This document shows, one piece after another, positions 48,767-56,827 of a stretch of 64,000 nt of DNA. The translations under genes were made by a program, and so were the position numbers. Below the pieces are notes generated by a model. The model did not search any database and had not been told where the DNA came from. It was given only the letters and a program-made list of their open reading frames with translations. Source of the DNA: CAMBDS01 sp964355675 (lineage in GTDB: Bacteria > Electryoneota > AABM5-125-24 > Hatepunaeales > Hatepunaeaceae). The stretch covers positions 124,001-188,000 of the forward strand of contig CAYHEC010000004.1 in the NCBI GenBank assembly GCA_964355675.1, written 5' to 3'. Numbering within the stretch: the stretch's first letter is position 1; every line of letters starts with the position of its first letter.

Positions 48767-48862
48767 TGATTGTCCAGATGTGTGTATAACGAAACGATTT
48801 ATATTTTGAGAGTTCTGTATCTATTTAATAATTAGAGTCCATTGAAAAAGTCTCAAGATTCG

Positions 48863-48912
48863 GTAGGAAAGGGCGTTCATTCCGGCAAAAGCAGACATAG
48901 GCCCGTTCTACC
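48863..48912. repeat. Imperfect palindrome, GGTAGAACG-type intergenic repeat
   Basis: GGTAGGAAAGGGC at the left and GCCCGTTCTACC at the right are imperfect complements flanking a 25-base spacer. The right end shares GGTAGAACG (minus strand) with the palindrome at 62953-62978. It lies between prxQ and the rubrerythrin gene; the rest of this gap is plain A+T-rich sequence. Confidence 0.4.
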
Positions 48913-48953
48913 ATGCAAAACGTCCGGTTTACAAACTTTTTTACAGATGCGTC

Positions 48954-49547
48954 CTATTTCCTTGAGACAATTGCCTTTTCAACTTCAGCAAGAACTTCCA
49001 CTGCATGGCCTTCGACACTAACCGGCGACCAGACGCGTATAACCTTGCCCTCCGGATCGATCAATACCGTTGAACGAGTCACTCCCTCGTATGATTTGCC
49101 CGCAAAGCTCTTTTTTCCCCAAACGCCATAGAGCTTAAGAGTCTCTTTACTGGTATCGGCAAGCAGAGTAAAAGGAAGATGATACCCGGTAATGAATTTC
49201 ACGTGACTTGCCGCCGAATCGGGACTCATACCCAATATTACCGTGCCGGTCTTTTGGTATAGCGAAAAATTGTCTCTGAAGTCACATGACTCTTTAGTGC
49301 AACCGGGTGTGTTATCCTTTGGATAAAAATATAACACAACAAAACTGCCTCGCAAGTCGTGTAGCGAAACTAATTCACCCGCTTGATTGGGTAAGGTAAA
49401 ATCAGGAGCCTCGCTCCCAATTTGAAGGATCGAATTTATCGACATTGAATCTTCCGATGAATGATTTAAGGAATTTGAAGGAGTGGCGTCTTGAAGCTGA
49501 GGCACGACTGATGTAACGCAGACGACCAATATGTAATATAGTAACAT
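48954..49547 (-). CDS. bcp: Thioredoxin-dependent peroxiredoxin (PrxQ/Bcp type)
   Basis: The enzyme reduces hydrogen peroxide and organic hydroperoxides with thioredoxin. The peroxidatic cysteine is C83 in TPGCTKES and the resolving cysteine is C88, four residues later, the alpha-2 pattern of PrxQ. SEAPDFTLPNQAGE and VLYFYPKDNTPG are family motifs. The 197 residues include a hydrophobic N-terminus (LLYYILVVCVTSVV) that could send it to the periplasm. An ATG at 49445, with GGA seven bases upstream, would give a cytoplasmic 163-residue protein of normal Bcp length; I cannot decide between them. It lies 46 bases after the C25-like peptidase. Confidence 0.9.
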   Translation of the reverse strand: MLLYYILVVCVTSVVPQLQDATPSNSLNHSSEDSMSINSILQIGSEAPDFTLPNQAGELVSLHDLRGSFVVLYFYPKDNTPGCTKESCDFRDNFSLYQKTGTVILGMSPDSAASHVKFITGYHLPFTLLADTSKETLKLYGVWGKKSFAGKSYEGVTRSTVLIDPEGKVIRVWSPVSVEGHAVEVLAEVEKAIVSRK

Positions 49548-49593
49548 CTTTAGGTACTTTTCAAATATAAATTGTATGGAAAACTAACAATCA

Positions 49594-52362
49594 TCACTTG
49601 ACCAGCGCAATTTTTCTCACTAAACTTTTTGAATCGGCATCAAGTTTAAGAAAATAAAGACCCGGTGGAATGGTCGAGTAGTCGATTGTTTGATTAATAA
49701 TTCCCGTTTCTTCCGTTGTTTCCAAAGTTCGCACAAGCTCTCCACTTGCGGAGTACATTCGAATTATCGCTCCTGCAGAAGCGGCGTATTTAATTCGAAA
49801 TGTCGAATTGAATGGATTCGGATATGCTTCTAACAATAGCGGAGAAATTGGCATGATTTCTTTGGTTGGTGTTTCCAAATTGGTGCCAGTTACAGACAGA
49901 TGGTCGATCGACCATCCGCCTCCTTCGACCCCGGTGTCAGAGGCGAAGCGAAGCCGGACTCGGATTGCCCCTGCTGGGCCGCCAAGCGGTATTCTGTCTT
50001 CCCGCCAATCGAATGATCCGTTCCAACAAGCGCCACCACCGTATGTCCCAATCTCGACAGACCGGCCATTGTATCCTCCAATAGGTATAGCTCTTGACCA
50101 CTCCCTACCTCGGTTCACTTCGATCACACAAGCGTCATATTCAGCCTCAACGTCGATACAATGACGGATTCTCAGCTCGGCGTCAGCGTCAAGGATCATG
50201 AGGGGCATTTCAAGTACGGCGTCCGAACGCGCTGGGTAAAAGAGCGTATCGGGACCTCCGAAGGCGAGACCACCAGACCCGTCACAAGCCGTGGAATCCC
50301 AGCGCCAGACATCGGCGTAACCTTCCGTCACTGCAAAGTGCTCGATCCACTGAGGAACAATATCGAAATCATCTGTAAAAGTTGCATCCGCTGATAATGG
50401 AAGCGCAATGACTCCTTTGCCATACTCAATTCCATTACGGACAACATGCAACCTCACTACACTGCAGAAAGAAGCATTGGCAAACGGCATAATTCTGTAT
50501 TCTATTGCTTGCGTTACCCTTTGTTGCCCCGGAGCAAGTGACTCGATAAAACATTGTTCGGAAAGTAAATCAAAATAAGCGTCTAAAGGTTCCAGCAACA
50601 CCTCCGCTTGACCTGACAGTGAATTCCCACCGACATTTCCGAAAGAAACAGTCAGAACACCTGAATCTCCCGGACCTACAAATCCATCCCGATCCTCCTC
50701 GGATGCTATGGTAGCAAAGGAGGTTGGTTGAATTTTAGCATTGCGAATAACCAAAGATACTCTATCCCACCAAGGCTCAGCGTCTAAAGGGGTCATTCTG
50801 ACAGTAAATATAACTTTATGGTTATCGGGCGTTTCGGGTCCGACCGTGATTCGAACGCCATCAGCGGCTATTACTTGGCCAACGGCAACTCCCTCGACTT
50901 CGAATTCTGCATGCTGAATGCTTATTAATGTATCATCAGTAATTACGATCCCACTGATATTGGAAAAAACCCGTTCACTTCTATTAGTTAAAAAAAGTCT
51001 CACATCGACAGTCTCACCTGCATCTGGTATGCCGTCTCCATCTCCATCGTCGTCCAAAACCTCATTTTCGACGACTTGTAACCCACGGGGAACTTTGAGT
51101 GTCGGGTCGCCAAAATACGTCATCCCATAAAACCAGGAGCGCGCCCAATTCTCGTGACCCGCATCATGCGCATGAAGTGTAAACCAGTTCTTGAAGGCAT
51201 TGCCAAAAGTTTCACCTTCTCCAAGGGGTGCATAGTAATCATCAAAGAACAGCATTCCTCCGACTTTCGTAGATCCAACCGCACCGAGTCCAAATGGTGG
51301 TTTGAGAGAGTAAAGTGCTCCCAAACATAGGTTCCTATTGAGATTCATCGCTGAACAAGCAAACAGGTTATAGAAAAACGTCTGCGGTACAACATCCTCG
51401 CGCAAGGTCCTAAAGCGAAAATACTCGTTTTGTCTGTTACGATCAACCCGAAACAGATGAGAATCCGCGGTCGAATGAACTGCAACCTGCACAAGTTCAT
51501 ACCCTTCGCCAAGGCGGTTGATATATCCTGCGACGGATGTGGTTTCTGGATCAGCCTCAACGTCAACCAGTCCGAAGGCGAGTTGCATTTCCTCTCCCCA
51601 TTCCTTCGCAACAAAGGCCCAGTCATCATCGATATAGCCAAGCGCCTTGTGAGGAAGTGTCAATTCGCCTTGACGGAAGGCATGCGCTCGGTCGAGATAG
51701 AGGCCGACGAGTGAGTCTTCACTTAATCTACTCAAATCGTAGGCGGCAATCCTTCCCAGCCAGACATCGGGCTCCCACTCACCACTGTGACCATCATAAA
51801 TTCCATTACCTGAGGTATCGATCCAATCGCCATTAAAATCCATAAAAAAAAGATCTATTGGATATTCGGCGAGACGTAAATTATCGGGTTCTTCTTCCGA
51901 ATTAAAATACTCGCTTTGCTCAAACCATGCTAATGGCATCTGCCCGGCAAACACTATCCCCACCACGTCGTCGCCACCTTCCTGTACGAGTAAGGATTTC
52001 AATTCTTCTGCGGTACCTCCTTCTACGTCAAACAAGGTAACATCATATCCTTCATCCTGCAAATCCTGCCGGTAAATCTCAAATTGATCGACGTGCGCTT
52101 CCAACAGGCGGTGATTTACGGTTAAAAGGATTCGACCATCTTCGTCGCGTTGAGGAATACTAGTCCGATGAAAAGTGGTCGTATTATACGTAACAAATTG
52201 TGATTCAGGGAATTTTCGAAGGTAATCAGCGCGGGTTAGTGGTGGCGAATCCGAGATGTCACGCGAATAGGGAATATAGCCATACTCAATGGGCCGAGAG
52301 ATTACAGTAGGCGAAACTCCGAGGATTGAGATCAAACTGAATAGTATAAAGACGAGCTTCAT
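49594..52362 (-). CDS. Gingipain-like (C25) cysteine peptidase family protein with T9SS sorting domain
   Basis: This 922-residue secreted protein starts with a signal peptide. The N-terminal 430 residues resemble the C25 peptidase fold: VVGIVFAGQMPLAWF, PDVWLGRIAAYDLS, a histidine in AVHSTADSH (about 294) and a cysteine in NLFACSAMNLN (about 335), in the order of the gingipain His-Cys dyad. SYGDPTLK-like WFYGMTYFGDPTLKVPRG closes the domain. A beta-rich middle (CARDB-like) and a jelly roll ending GGGWSIDHLSVTG follow. Residues about 840-922 are a type A sorting domain (AYPNPFNSTFRIKY). PorU, the T9SS sortase, is also C25, but a standard cargo tail makes a secreted protease more likely. The ATG at 52362 is preferred to a TTG six bases earlier. 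Confidence 0.82.
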   Translation of the reverse strand: MKLVFILFSLISILGVSPTVISRPIEYGYIPYSRDISDSPPLTRADYLRKFPESQFVTYNTTTFHRTSIPQRDEDGRILLTVNHRLLEAHVDQFEIYRQDLQDEGYDVTLFDVEGGTAEELKSLLVQEGGDDVVGIVFAGQMPLAWFEQSEYFNSEEEPDNLRLAEYPIDLFFMDFNGDWIDTSGNGIYDGHSGEWEPDVWLGRIAAYDLSRLSEDSLVGLYLDRAHAFRQGELTLPHKALGYIDDDWAFVAKEWGEEMQLAFGLVDVEADPETTSVAGYINRLGEGYELVQVAVHSTADSHLFRVDRNRQNEYFRFRTLREDVVPQTFFYNLFACSAMNLNRNLCLGALYSLKPPFGLGAVGSTKVGGMLFFDDYYAPLGEGETFGNAFKNWFTLHAHDAGHENWARSWFYGMTYFGDPTLKVPRGLQVVENEVLDDDGDGDGIPDAGETVDVRLFLTNRSERVFSNISGIVITDDTLISIQHAEFEVEGVAVGQVIAADGVRITVGPETPDNHKVIFTVRMTPLDAEPWWDRVSLVIRNAKIQPTSFATIASEEDRDGFVGPGDSGVLTVSFGNVGGNSLSGQAEVLLEPLDAYFDLLSEQCFIESLAPGQQRVTQAIEYRIMPFANASFCSVVRLHVVRNGIEYGKGVIALPLSADATFTDDFDIVPQWIEHFAVTEGYADVWRWDSTACDGSGGLAFGGPDTLFYPARSDAVLEMPLMILDADAELRIRHCIDVEAEYDACVIEVNRGREWSRAIPIGGYNGRSVEIGTYGGGACWNGSFDWREDRIPLGGPAGAIRVRLRFASDTGVEGGGWSIDHLSVTGTNLETPTKEIMPISPLLLEAYPNPFNSTFRIKYAASAGAIIRMYSASGELVRTLETTEETGIINQTIDYSTIPPGLYFLKLDADSKSLVRKIALVK

Positions 52363-52543
52363 AATCAATTGGTTTTCTTATGGTTAATAAATCCAGAGTG
52401 CCAGATGGTAAGGAAGTGTTTGCAAAATGCCGTCTGGTGAAAAGCTCCTATCGATCCCTTGGACTTTTCGTCAGAAATTTATTAAGATCTCTAAATGGTG
52501 AATTTTGGTAGGTAATACGAATTTTATTGTGTTAGTGATAGGA

Positions 52544-53845
52544 TTATTTTTGCTCCGTTCTTCTCCTATAGCCATTGTAAACTAAATATGCGACAAACAA
52601 TAATATCAACGAATTGAGTAAGATAAATATTCTTCGAGGTGAAATATTCTTAATTGGTTTTCGATTACGTTCCCGCCAATCAGGAACCGGATAAACGTCG
52701 TCAGTAATTGCGTTCTCTTGAGGCCAAATGGTGAGCCAGGATTCCCCCACCTGCTGTTGTGCGAAGGTCGCTGTTCTATTTTGGTGGTAAAATTTGCTGT
52801 AACTCTCGAACTGTATCTTCCCAAAAACCGTAATAAATTGCTGTTCCGAGAGTTCCAGTCTCAACTGCTCGCGTCCAATTATTGTTGGGTTACCAAGAAG
52901 GCTTGATAGTATCTGAATGCCGCTATAACACGCCGCCGCTCGAAAATCAGGCGTCTCTAAATATTTTGCTTCAAACGATTCACAAAATTTCTTTACTTCC
53001 GGTTGCGACCGATCAGCTATCCAAACTCGTGGAGCTATAACATACTCAGCGGCTCCCTCAGAAGCAGATATCAATCGACCATCTCCCAGTTCGGTCATCC
53101 CAACGATAAAAGCATACGGAATATAATCTGCTTGACGACATTGTCTTAGAAAACGCGCCACGTCCAATGTACTGCCAAAAAGCCAGACCAGCGCCGGTTT
53201 AGAATTTGTCAGCAAATCTATCTGTACCTTGAAGTCTTGAGTGCCATGCTCATAGGGAAACCAGGCCTTGTCGCCTTCCCAATGGAGAGCCAAGTCTCTT
53301 TCTATGTCGCCGATGAATCCCGAAAACCTGGTGCCCCGGTCATAGACTACCGCCGCCAGTCTCCCGCGTCCTGCAACCGTCGCCGCCCAAGAAATAGTTC
53401 CGTCATTGAAATCAGAAATCGGAGGAATCAGCCGAAAGACAAATTTGCGGTAGGTAAAAGTGAGACTGTCTGCAGTGTTACAATCGATCAGGTGTGGAAT
53501 ACCAGCTTCTTCGGCGCATGTAGCGATTAGCGATGTCGCTGAACTTGGCATTCCTCCAATGAACGCAACAACTTCGGGATCACCAGCATACTTTGATAAT
53601 ACAATAGGAAGACTTTTTAAATCACTGCAATCTTCTATTATCAATTCAAAAGGAAGTTCAGAACCATTCGATTGGATTGCGGCATGGTAGGCAGATCGCA
53701 TTACGTAACCGACCTCAGCCCACTCACCGTTTTCTGGTAGAAATGCAACTACCCTGCTGGCGGCAATAGTTGACAGTGATGTACTTCCGATGATAGCTAT
53801 CCCAGCGCACGATACCGCAAGCCATCGAAGGAAGCGGAAAGGCAT
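52544..53845 (-). CDS. Membrane-tethered periplasmic-binding-fold receptor (Leu/Ile/Val-type)
   Basis: This 433-residue protein has an N-terminal signal segment (FLRWLAVSCAGIAIIGST), a type I periplasmic-binding domain of the branched-chain amino acid/amide group and, unusually, a C-terminal membrane helix (IFILLNSLILLFVAYLVYNG) ending in a basic tail (YRRRTEQK). Cues for the binding fold are FIGGMPSSATSLIATCAEEAGIPHL, the FVFRLIPPISDFNDGTI block and YDRGTRFSGFIGDIERDL. I chose the ATG at 53845 (GAGG six bases upstream) over a start at 53950 inside the previous gene. No permease or ATPase of this class is nearby, so a sensor or receptor role is more likely than transport; the ligand is unknown. 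Confidence 0.75.
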   Translation of the reverse strand: MPFRFLRWLAVSCAGIAIIGSTSLSTIAASRVVAFLPENGEWAEVGYVMRSAYHAAIQSNGSELPFELIIEDCSDLKSLPIVLSKYAGDPEVVAFIGGMPSSATSLIATCAEEAGIPHLIDCNTADSLTFTYRKFVFRLIPPISDFNDGTISWAATVAGRGRLAAVVYDRGTRFSGFIGDIERDLALHWEGDKAWFPYEHGTQDFKVQIDLLTNSKPALVWLFGSTLDVARFLRQCRQADYIPYAFIVGMTELGDGRLISASEGAAEYVIAPRVWIADRSQPEVKKFCESFEAKYLETPDFRAAACYSGIQILSSLLGNPTIIGREQLRLELSEQQFITVFGKIQFESYSKFYHQNRTATFAQQQVGESWLTIWPQENAITDDVYPVPDWRERNRKPIKNISPRRIFILLNSLILLFVAYLVYNGYRRRTEQK

Positions 53846-53858
53846 TATAACCTCAATT

Positions 53859-54617
53859 TTAGAATAGCCACCCAAGGTACATTTTGGTAAACCGGATAAC
53901 CACACCAACGCCAGCGGTGTTTTCAACTTTATTCCAAAGCCCATTGACACTAAGAAGGATATTGAATCCTATCATAACCGCCACTAAAATACCAATCATC
54001 ACCGTAGATAGCTTCCGGTAGCGCTTTAGACTTGTGACCCCCAGTTTGTCGATAAATAATCTAAACCTGACATCCTCAAGCCATCTCGGATCCATAAAGA
54101 GACCGACTATCGACCAGGCCGAAGCCAGCCACCATCCCATCAGAGCGATATAACTTGGAAAATAGGTAAAGAATGTGCCTGGACCTATCCACAGAACGCA
54201 AGAAATAATTCCGGCGGCAAGAGCCGTGTAGGTCACTTTCCGAACATTTCTTATCATTCCGCGTTCGCGCATGATAAAATCACTGCCGTACGGATTCTTC
54301 AATGGTAGCAGAATCTTCATGCACATATCAATAAGCATTCCACCGAAAAACGTCGCTCCCAGAGCGAGAAAAAGATTGTCTCCAAAATAGGTTAGCAGGT
54401 GGGTATGACCGAGCAATATTTCGAGTAATCCCATACCAATTAAGAAGATAAAAAAATAAATGCTCCAGAAAATAACGCCCTTTTCCTGAAGATATTCTAC
54501 GAAACCATCCCAGAATAACTCCCATTTGGAGGGATCGGGAAGCCTCTCGCCACAATGAGGACATTTCCAATTGACTGGAATTTTAAGGATAAGAGTATCA
54601 CAAGAAGCGCATTTCAT
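53859..54617 (-). CDS. Zinc-ribbon membrane protein of unknown function
   Basis: A CxxC pair at residues 3-6 and another at 19-22 form a small zinc-ribbon at the N-terminus. After it come five to six hydrophobic segments across 252 residues (for example IFWSIYFFIFLIGMGLLEILL and YIALMGWWLASAWSIVGLF). I do not recognise a named family. The stop lies 13 bases before the start of the tethered periplasmic-binding receptor, so the two are probably co-transcribed and may form one membrane complex. An upstream gap of about 235 bases separates it from the PorV/PorQ-like gene. Confidence 0.7.
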   Translation of the reverse strand: MKCASCDTLILKIPVNWKCPHCGERLPDPSKWELFWDGFVEYLQEKGVIFWSIYFFIFLIGMGLLEILLGHTHLLTYFGDNLFLALGATFFGGMLIDMCMKILLPLKNPYGSDFIMRERGMIRNVRKVTYTALAAGIISCVLWIGPGTFFTYFPSYIALMGWWLASAWSIVGLFMDPRWLEDVRFRLFIDKLGVTSLKRYRKLSTVMIGILVAVMIGFNILLSVNGLWNKVENTAGVGVVIRFTKMYLGWLF

Positions 54618-54852
54618 TCAGCTTCGACCTGACTTTTTATTGTTTGGCAGATAATGGATAAGGTAATCAAGAAGATTACAATGCAAGATGAGGACAGTTA
54701 AAATCCCTCTTTTCTATAATAAAGTCATTTCTAAGCCGTTCAGCAAATTTTCACTGTCCTAATGCTGACTTAAACAGCTTTAGGGGCTGTGGCCCAAATT
54801 CCAAATGATAAAAATCGTGGCGTCTTTGAGCAACAGTCTCTTCGAAGACTCG

Positions 54853-55836
54853 CTAAAGCGTCCTTGAAATACCCAATCGATGAATTCGACCTAATGCTCC
54901 AAGCGGAGCGAACGCATAGTCGATAGACAAGTGCTGAACGAATAACCCCAATCCGAACGAGAAACCGGCAAAAGTATCACTGCTGTTACCAACCCGAAAT
55001 CCTTGACCGATACTGCGGTAACCAAATCGAAGATTGAATGGCTTCTCAGCGCCCGCTGGTAATATCTCGAACTCGCCCCCGACACTGAAAGCTAATCCAG
55101 GTTCATTCGGAAGAAAATCGACGTTCCAATCTCCTTCGCCTTTCCGCCGAAAATTGGTAGCTGTAAAAAGGGTAAGAGGCAGATGTTCAAGTCGTTTCGA
55201 AGCAGAGAGAACCAATTCAACCGGAGTTGGAGATTTATCTCCGGAATTCCCGTCGAAGTTGACGCCAAAATTCCTGATCGACAGACCAAACTTGAACTTT
55301 TCCCATTGTGGATCAAGCGTTAATCCAGCGTCTAAAGCTCCAGCAGATAAACTCTTGCCATCTAAATTCATCCAGTCAATTTTTCCGGCTACACCCCAAC
55401 TTCCGCGCCCGAACAGATCTCCGGCAATTCCAATCCCGAGCAAATTTTCCGATGCGTCAAACGAGCGTCCGGTTGCACCCTGATTCGATTCCATTTCATC
55501 GAATTGACCATATCCATAGGTTTGAAGGTAAATCCCGACTCCAAACTCTCTTAATCGTCCGCTCCCTAACAATCTTCCGCTCCAGATATCGACGGGATAT
55601 TTTGCATAAGACACCGCGAAAAGTCTGTCACTGCTATACAGGGATGCTGGGTTTTGAGCAAATGCTCCAACATTTCCTGCTTCGGTCAGAGCCGCCCCGC
55701 CCAACGCAAGAAGGCGAGCGTCGGTAATCTCCATCATCAAGGGAAACCCACTGCGCAAGACAGCACCTCCCGCCTGATGAAATTTCCCCAGCATCAGGAC
55801 TATTATTCCTATGCTATAGATGATTTTGTTTGTCAT
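54853..55836 (-). CDS. PorV/PorQ-like outer-membrane beta-barrel protein
   Basis: The 327-residue protein has a signal peptide (NKIIYSIGIIVLMLGKFHQAGGA) followed by the segment FPLMMEITDARLLALGGAALTEAGNVGAFAQNPASL, typical of the PorV/PorQ/UPF0164 family of FadL-like barrels. Many of these act in T9SS as shuttles or cargo-binding barrels. The C-terminus IHRLGISRTL fits a closing strand. I chose the ATG at 55836, which overlaps the upstream peptidase gene by 23 bases; ATGs at 55857 and 55872 are alternatives with a better upstream GAGGAA for the last. T9SS function is suggested by the five cargo proteins nearby but not shown. Confidence 0.78.
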   Translation of the reverse strand: MTNKIIYSIGIIVLMLGKFHQAGGAVLRSGFPLMMEITDARLLALGGAALTEAGNVGAFAQNPASLYSSDRLFAVSYAKYPVDIWSGRLLGSGRLREFGVGIYLQTYGYGQFDEMESNQGATGRSFDASENLLGIGIAGDLFGRGSWGVAGKIDWMNLDGKSLSAGALDAGLTLDPQWEKFKFGLSIRNFGVNFDGNSGDKSPTPVELVLSASKRLEHLPLTLFTATNFRRKGEGDWNVDFLPNEPGLAFSVGGEFEILPAGAEKPFNLRFGYRSIGQGFRVGNSSDTFAGFSFGLGLFVQHLSIDYAFAPLGALGRIHRLGISRTL

Positions 55837-56827
55837 CAACAGATTCTTCCGCTTCATTTTCAGGACTTTCATTGAGTAATTCCTCTTGTTCTTCTTCTTC
55901 CCACTTCTTGAATTGCTTTCTCTTTCTAAGCCAGACTGCAAATGCCGCCATCGCGCTTAGCAGTAAAATCACCACCCAGATAATAGTATCCAGATCGAGA
56001 AACGCATAACTTCGATACCGTTTTTGAGCTGATTCGAGCCAGTCCGCCTGCCATGCCTCATACTCAACACCGGTACTTTTTTCAAATGCTGAATCAAATT
56101 CAATGCCGGTTCCTACCATAAACAGGATGCTCCTGACAACCTCCCAGCCATACCAATCCAGTAGTCCCTGAGCGGCGGCGTGTGACTCGGCGTAAGCAAG
56201 CTGGGCGTCTGTGGCTGAAAAACTGAGGACGTCTTCGACTCTCGGCAATCCCATCATCCGGTCGGCAAGCGCCGCTCGAGCCAATCGACTCAATGAACCA
56301 CTGCGCGACTCACCCGACAAAACCTGCGAAAATCCCTCATTGAACCATTTCGGTATGCCCTTTCCAGCTGATGCTTCATCGAGCAGAATATGAGCCAGCT
56401 CGTGAGCCGTAAGAACAGATAGAGGAACACCTTCGTTGTAAAACAGAGGCGTCTTTACGACTATTTTGCGGTCTTTGGGATAAGCTACGCCTCCAGCCCA
56501 TTCCGGCACGCTCCCCTTGGTCAACCAAGCGAATTCCGACCGTGTCAACGGTAGCTCTATGTGAACCAAGTCTGGTAGCCGAGTTCCGAGATGTAACTCT
56601 ATGTCGGGGACTATACTCCGCAACTCTCGATCAAGGTCCTCGACGACTCCGGGATCCTTTCCCCCGTACAAGTAAACGAAAGGAGGTCTTGTATAACTGT
56701 GGTATGTTCCCGGATCAACAGATCCGAAAGCCATACTCAGATACAATAGCGTGATTAAAATCGCTGAGAACCTACGTGAAACAATTCGGGTTATCGGGTG
56801 CTCATCAGGTTTCCACGGGATCGACAT
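55814..56827 (-). CDS. Membrane-anchored gluzincin metallopeptidase (peptidase MA-like)
   Basis: This protein of 337 residues has an N-terminal signal or anchor segment (FSAILITLLYLSMAFG). A zinc site HELAH lies at about residues 142-146, with the third ligand in WFNEGFSQ (about 161-168), the gluzincin arrangement of peptidase MA-like proteins. A transmembrane helix (TIIWVVILLLSAMAAFAVWL) precedes a highly charged tail rich in E and K. The catalytic part therefore faces the periplasm. The ATG at 56827 overlaps priA by 23 bases; a TTG at 56857 with GGAGG-like sequence is an alternative. The substrate is unknown. Confidence 0.75.
   Translation of the reverse strand: MSIPWKPDEHPITRIVSRRFSAILITLLYLSMAFGSVDPGTYHSYTRPPFVYLYGGKDPGVVEDLDRELRSIVPDIELHLGTRLPDLVHIELPLTRSEFAWLTKGSVPEWAGGVAYPKDRKIVVKTPLFYNEGVPLSVLTAHELAHILLDEASAGKGIPKWFNEGFSQVLSGESRSGSLSRLARAALADRMMGLPRVEDVLSFSATDAQLAYAESHAAAQGLLDWYGWEVVRSILFMVGTGIEFDSAFEKSTGVEYEAWQADWLESAQKRYRSYAFLDLDTIIWVVILLLSAMAAFAVWLRKRKQFKKWEEEEQEELLNESPENEAEESVDDKQNHL

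Noticed and set aside
49594..52362. T9SS sortase PorU
   Set aside because: The C25-like part and C-terminal sorting domain fit a cargo protease; the length and domain order are unlike PorU and no other translocon gene is near.
52544..53845. Ordinary branched-chain amino acid ABC binding protein
   Set aside because: The C-terminal membrane helix and lack of any LivHMGF gene nearby do not fit.
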